A program made the position numbers and the translations under genes. A stretch of DNA of 46,004 bases from Stenomitos rutilans HA7619-LM2 (GTDB taxonomy: Bacteria > Cyanobacteriota > Cyanobacteriia > Leptolyngbyales > Leptolyngbyaceae), in NCBI GenBank assembly GCA_019358945.1, contig JAHHIE010000053.1, positions 1-46,004 of the forward strand, given 5' to 3'. The notes under the pieces were generated by a model. That model was given only the letters and a program-made list of their open reading frames with translations. It ran no database searches and had not been told where the DNA came from. Of this stretch, positions 42,258-46,004 are shown in pieces. The number at the start of each line of letters is the position of its first letter. The stretch's first letter is position 1.

Positions 42258-44210
42258 TTAGACCCAGCCTCTCATTTCTTCTTTTGTCAGAAGTCTTTGT
42301 AGCTTCAGATAGTCCCGCTGTGCTGCTTGAAGAATGTGTTTCATCATTAAGGGTTCATCGGCATCAGCGGCCATAAAAGCGGCATTCAGGGCAATATTGC
42401 GGATGTTGCCGCCAGCGACCTGTAGCTGTCCAAGTTTTTGGTAGTCTAGCCCTTCGGTTGGTGTTTGCGGTGGGAAAATGCGCTGCCAAATTTGAGCGCG
42501 ATAGAGGGCTGTTGGGAAGGGAAACTCGACCATAAAGCGGATGCGGCGCAAAAAGGCAGTATCGAGGGCGTTTTTTAAGTTGGTGGTTAAGATCGCTAAA
42601 CCGCTGTAGGCTTCCATGCGCTGAAGTAAGTAACTCACTTCGACATTCGCGTGGCGATCGCGACTATCTTTCACTTCCGTCCGCTTGCCAAATAAAGCAT
42701 CCGCTTCATCGAACAGTAAGATGGCACCTCCCGTTTCTGCTGCGTCGAAAATCCGGGCGAGATTCTTCTCGGTTTCACCAATATATTTGCTGACCACGGC
42801 GCTGAGGTCAATGCGGTAGAGGTCGAGATGAAAATGCTGGGCTAAGACTTCCGCTGCCATTGTTTTCCCCGTCCCGCTATCGCCGTGAAACAGGGCAGTG
42901 ATGCCAAGACCGCGACTGCCTTGTTTGGCAAAGCCCCAGTCCTGGTAAACTTTCGATCGCTGTTGCAGATGAGTGGCGATGTCGGAGAGTACCTCGCGTT
43001 GGGGGTCTGGTAGCACTAAGTCATCCCAATTTGCTGTGGTGTCGATGCGTTGGGCTAAGTCATCCAGGCGCGGACGAGCTTGAGTGCGGCAGAAATCCCA
43101 CAGTTGATGGTGGAGTTTAGAGTTTGGCTGTTGGATTGACCATTCATCGTCACGGGTGACTTGCAGGCAGGCGGCTTGAATGGTGGCGGGGCTGAGGTTA
43201 AATTGGGAGACCAGCTTGGTGAGTTGTCCGTTCAGTTCGGTTGCGGCAGTGCCGAGGTGAGTTTCCCAGAGGGATTTTTGTTCGTGGAAACTGAGGGGAG
43301 GAGCGTCAAAACTGACGGCAGTTTGCTGTTGAATGGGCAAGCGTTCTGGGGTACTGAGGATGCAAGGAGTCTGGAGCGTTTCAATCAAGAGAGAAATCGC
43401 CGTTGTTTTAACCAGATCGGCGGCGGAGAGGGTGTCGCAGTCGAGGCATAAGACGCGATTTCCTAAGATGGCTTCTCGTTCCCACCGTTGCTTGAGTTGA
43501 TGCAGTTCGGAAGGGAGTGTGGGCAGGACAGCGGCGTTCATCATGCCGGGGTTAAAGCCGAGGCGATCGCAGAGCTTGCGGATGATTTGATGTTTGGTGG
43601 TCGATTCAGCACCGCAGAGTTGTAAGAGGGGTAATTTGCCTGGGGCTTGCGACCAGGTGGTCATGAGGCGATCGGCGATCGCGTGTTGGGAAAGCGGCAA
43701 CGGGTGAGTTTCTGGTTCGGGGAACGTGACCAGTCCCAACAAGTGTTCGTCAACGGCGGTTTCGCCTAACAGATAACAGAGAATGCGTTTGTCGATTCTG
43801 ATTGCCGCTTGGGTGAGGGTGAAGCCGGGAGCGAATTCAATTAGTTGCCAGCGTTGCAAGGGGTTTTGGGGCGAGAGCACCGACCAGCGGGCAGCGGGAA
43901 AAATGGACAGGGCTAGACTCAGGGTGGGAAAGGGGCGATCGGGGTTGCCGTTGGCTTTCGCACAGAGGCGGGCAAAAGCGGGGTCGATTTCCATGCCGAT
44001 GCACAGCAAGAGGATGTCTCGCTCGAAGGCGGACAACTGGAATTTAGTGCAGAGTTGGGTTAAGGCACTGGTTGGGGCACTGGCATCGGGAAGACTGTCC
44101 AGCGATTTGTTCTCCAGGAAAGACTCGACCCACTGCCGAATCCGCCCGACTTCTTGCTGAATCGTTTGCCAGTTGGTCTGATACCACGTGGGAGATGCGA
44201 TCGCGGTCAT
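42258..44210 (-). CDS. AAA+ ATPase of the eCIS-associated type
   Basis: 650 residues. The C-terminal ATPase has Walker A HGDSGTGKT (442-450), Walker B ILLFDEAD (497-504), sensor TTN (542-544) and arginine finger RRIRF (555-559). The N-terminal ~380 residues (FERDILLLCIGMEIDPAFAR; LCGAESTTKHQIIRKLCDRL) match the lid-like region found in the ATPase of extracellular contractile injection systems (Afp15/Cis15 type). The divergent neighbour is a DUF4157 protein, another eCIS marker. In eCIS loci this ATPase is thought to help assembly or effector loading. No sheath, tube or baseplate genes are in the window. Confidence 0.87.
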   Translation of the reverse strand: MTAIASPTWYQTNWQTIQQEVGRIRQWVESFLENKSLDSLPDASAPTSALTQLCTKFQLSAFERDILLLCIGMEIDPAFARLCAKANGNPDRPFPTLSLALSIFPAARWSVLSPQNPLQRWQLIEFAPGFTLTQAAIRIDKRILCYLLGETAVDEHLLGLVTFPEPETHPLPLSQHAIADRLMTTWSQAPGKLPLLQLCGAESTTKHQIIRKLCDRLGFNPGMMNAAVLPTLPSELHQLKQRWEREAILGNRVLCLDCDTLSAADLVKTTAISLLIETLQTPCILSTPERLPIQQQTAVSFDAPPLSFHEQKSLWETHLGTAATELNGQLTKLVSQFNLSPATIQAACLQVTRDDEWSIQQPNSKLHHQLWDFCRTQARPRLDDLAQRIDTTANWDDLVLPDPQREVLSDIATHLQQRSKVYQDWGFAKQGSRGLGITALFHGDSGTGKTMAAEVLAQHFHLDLYRIDLSAVVSKYIGETEKNLARIFDAAETGGAILLFDEADALFGKRTEVKDSRDRHANVEVSYLLQRMEAYSGLAILTTNLKNALDTAFLRRIRFMVEFPFPTALYRAQIWQRIFPPQTPTEGLDYQKLGQLQVAGGNIRNIALNAAFMAADADEPLMMKHILQAAQRDYLKLQRLLTKEEMRGWV

Positions 44211-44513
44211 AGCGGTTCTTCCTGATTGCTGATGGAGGGACTCAATGGGGAGGACGGTTCACCGGATCGGCTGCTGTGCCAAGTTGCACGCCCAATGGAT
44301 GCCCTGATAACCCCTCAAACTCGATCGAGGGTTTGAAGTCTTAAAGATTCTTCATTTTTCGTGATGAGGAACAACTATCGCAACAGTTCTGAGGGTTAAA
44401 CGGCGCGATCGCGTTGTGTTCTGTGGATGAGTTGCGATTCGCGGTGGGTGGCTGGGTATGTTAAGGGCGATGCAACATCCGAGAGAAACGGCACCGAGCG
44501 GCGAGGAGCAACG
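44211..44513. other. divergent promoter region between the AAA+ ATPase and DUF4157 genes
   Basis: About 300 bp with no gene. It contains an imperfect hairpin around CTCGATCGAG (44319-44328, flanked by CAAA and GTTTG). The promoters of both neighbours must lie here. Confidence 0.45.
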
Positions 44514-45890
44514 ATGGCGAAAGAGAGTGGCAAGGTAGAGGCGCAAACGTGGCAACCTCCCGCACCGCAGACGGCGAGTAAAGAGACGTTTGCCGCCCGA
44601 CCGTTTCCTGAGGTGGCGCGAACGGAAGCGGGGCAGGAAGCCAGTTCCGATCGCTTTGAGACGAAAGAAAATCAGTCGGGCGGGATGATTGAGAATATCA
44701 ACCGCTCACTGGCAGCCGCCAGCCCACCCGAACTACCAACATTGGGGCTGGAAGGTGTGCAAGCAAAGCTGACTCTCGGCACGCCGGGGGATGTGTACGA
44801 GCAAGAAGCTGACCAGGTGGCGCGGCAAGTGGTAGATGAAATTCACAGTGACCCATTCCAAGCACCCAGTACAAGGTCGGAGGAAAAGAGTCAACCAAAG
44901 GTTGAGGATGCGGGACGGGTGCAACGGCAGATTACCGTGCAGGCAGCGGGTGATGCTGAGGGAGAAATTTCTAGCGAGTGGGAAGCCCAGTTGCAGGGAG
45001 CGAAAAGCGGAGGACAGCCGTTGTCGCTGTCAGTGAAAGAGCCTATGGAGCAGGCGTTTGGGGCGGATTTTAGCGGGGTGCGCGTGCATACGGGGGCGCA
45101 GGCGGATGGGTTGGCAAGGTCAATTCAGGCGAAGGCTTTTACTACGAAGCAGGATGTGTTCTTTGGGCAGGGGGCATATGAGCCAGGGAGTCGTGGGGGG
45201 CAGGAGTTGATAGCGCATGAGTTGACTCATGTGGTGCAGCAAAAGTTTGACTCAGCAAATAGAGCTACTATTAAAAATGGAAAGAAAAAAGGTGGATCAA
45301 AAGACAAAAGAATAGCGGAAGCAATAGACATAACATCGCAAATGAAACGTCAAAAAGATACAACTAAAGGAAAAAATATATTATATAGTGATAAGCCAAT
45401 TCTTAGAATATTTAATAAGGAAACAATCCAATGTGTAAAACAATACGCTTCCAGCAGTAGCTCTAAGAAAAAGAGCGTGCCAAAAAACACCAGAACACCA
45501 TTTACGAATAACATTAAAAAAGCACAAAAAGAAATCAAGAAATTATTAGGTAAGACAGCTTTTGACCTAGCTCATCGATTGTCCTACCACGATATAGCAA
45601 AAACCGTGCAAGAAAAACCAAAGCAGGCAATTATGAGTATGATAAAAAAGGTTACTATACCCCAACGAAATTTTGGTACCTATATAAAAATAGGAGATAA
45701 GACCTACTACAATAATGTTGTTCAGCATATTCATGATACGAGGAAGCTGATAAGATTACTAAATTCATCACCTTACAATTTACGACCGGGGGTTTCAAGC
45801 GACAATAGAAGTATAGGAAAGAGATATGATGGAGTTTATGAAAATGGAAAATTATCACCACAAAGTAAAGGCACAAAAAGTTTTGGGTAG
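44514..45890 (+). CDS. eCIS core (DUF4157) protein with toxin-like C-terminus, 3' end reaching an IS
   Basis: 458 residues from ATG 44514, which has GAGGAG upstream. The N-terminal half is low-complexity and polar, then KLTLGTPGDVYEQEADQVA, a motif that often precedes DUF4157. The DUF4157 core follows (MEQAFGADFSGVRVHTGAQA; AFTTKQDVFFGQGAYEPGS; HELTHVVQQ, residues 235-243, zinc-peptidase-like HEXXH). After residue ~244 the composition changes to AT-rich codons and Lys/Asn/Ser-rich protein with FDLAHRLSYHDIAKTV and NLRPGVSSDNRSIGKRYDG then KLSPQS. DUF4157 proteins are cargo or loading factors of contractile injection systems, and variable C-termini are toxins. The stop codon TAG lies in GGTAG, the apparent edge of an IS1-type element, so the natural end may be slightly longer. 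Confidence 0.85.
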   Translation: MAKESGKVEAQTWQPPAPQTASKETFAARPFPEVARTEAGQEASSDRFETKENQSGGMIENINRSLAAASPPELPTLGLEGVQAKLTLGTPGDVYEQEADQVARQVVDEIHSDPFQAPSTRSEEKSQPKVEDAGRVQRQITVQAAGDAEGEISSEWEAQLQGAKSGGQPLSLSVKEPMEQAFGADFSGVRVHTGAQADGLARSIQAKAFTTKQDVFFGQGAYEPGSRGGQELIAHELTHVVQQKFDSANRATIKNGKKKGGSKDKRIAEAIDITSQMKRQKDTTKGKNILYSDKPILRIFNKETIQCVKQYASSSSSKKKSVPKNTRTPFTNNIKKAQKEIKKLLGKTAFDLAHRLSYHDIAKTVQEKPKQAIMSMIKKVTIPQRNFGTYIKIGDKTYYNNVVQHIHDTRKLIRLLNSSPYNLRPGVSSDNRSIGKRYDGVYENGKLSPQSKGTKSFG

Positions 45891-46004
45891 TGCGTCAAAG
45901 AATGGTGGGTCGAGTAAAGTAGGGAGACCGCTACTTTTACGTACAAATTATGGAATGTCTGCTCTGCGGTCATCCTAGCACCCACAAGCATGGAAAAGCT
46001 CCGA
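45886..46004 (+). mobile_element. IS1-family element, left end (runs off the window)
   Basis: From about 45886 (GGTAGTGCGTCAAAGAATGG) the sequence has the layout of an IS1-type end: a terminal GGT, a short leader, and a transposase start at 45950. The right end and target duplication lie outside the window, so the exact boundary is inferred from the loss of effector-like coding. Confidence 0.55.
45950..46004 (+). CDS. IS1-family transposase, N-terminus (partial)
   Basis: From ATG 45950 the frame reads MECLLCGHPSTHKHGKAP and leaves the window. CxxC followed by a basic, His-rich stretch is the zinc-binding start (InsA-type) of IS1-family transposases in cyanobacteria. Confidence 0.7.
   Translation, partial: MECLLCGHPSTHKHGKAP

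Noticed and set aside
44352-44555. 67-codon minus-strand ORF across the divergent promoter
   Set aside because: Arginine- and histidine-rich translation without family features; it overlaps the DUF4157 start.

Overview
The window looks like chromosomal DNA of a filamentous cyanobacterium. The palindrome GCGATCGC (HIP1) is scattered densely through genes and gaps. Several genes belong to families that are wholly or mainly cyanobacterial: a HetZ-related regulator with a PatU3-like neighbour, CGLD27/Ycf36, an NrtS-like protein, XisH/XisI, and short cyanobacterial intergenic repeats. I cannot name the species from the sequence alone.

Layout. Positions 1-6500: the left edge is an IS5-family transposase that has cut off a GNAT acetyltransferase. 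Next come a CrtISO-like flavin oxidoreductase, two decayed Uma2 nuclease genes, gatA, and a DsbA-like lipoprotein. Positions 6.7-17 kb are mostly housekeeping and conserved cyanobacterial genes: an amino-acid-type ABC binding lipoprotein, small membrane proteins, CGLD27, HetZ-related and PatU3-like genes, NrtS, PhzF, two tiny proteins of 54 and 43 aa, and the pyruvate dehydrogenase E1 beta subunit. Positions 17-23 kb hold a 1064-aa membrane protein with seven ~98-aa repeats and an ABC exporter, separated by repeat-rich DNA.

Positions 23-28 kb form an island. A REP-associated tyrosine transposase (RAYT) and a 1188-aa TIR-NTPase-TPR immune-type protein lie between two inverted arrays of a degenerate 21-bp repeat. 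The arrays share a 33-bp block and a 22-bp block that are identical in inverted orientation. The RAYT gene carries in frame the same hairpin that forms the core of three 102-bp MITEs in the window.

Positions 29.6-38.7 kb read as a sulfated surface glycan locus: a two-domain glycosyltransferase coupled to APS kinase (PAPS supply), a divergent TPR-sulfotransferase, a second two-domain glycosyltransferase with one frameshift, and a Wzm/Wzt export transporter whose ATPase has a glycan-recognition tail. XisH/XisI follows, then an unusual methyltransferase-UbiA-coiled coil-TPR fusion.

The right edge (42.2-45.9 kb) has an AAA+ ATPase divergent from a DUF4157 (eCIS core) protein. That protein switches abruptly to an AT-rich, lysine-rich, toxin-like C-terminus, and an IS1-type element lies exactly at its 3' end. 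The strongest candidates for new biology are the TIR island with its flanking arrays and phase-variation-like G tract, the DUF4157 effector, the methyltransferase-UbiA-TPR fusion, and the 98-aa-repeat membrane protein.
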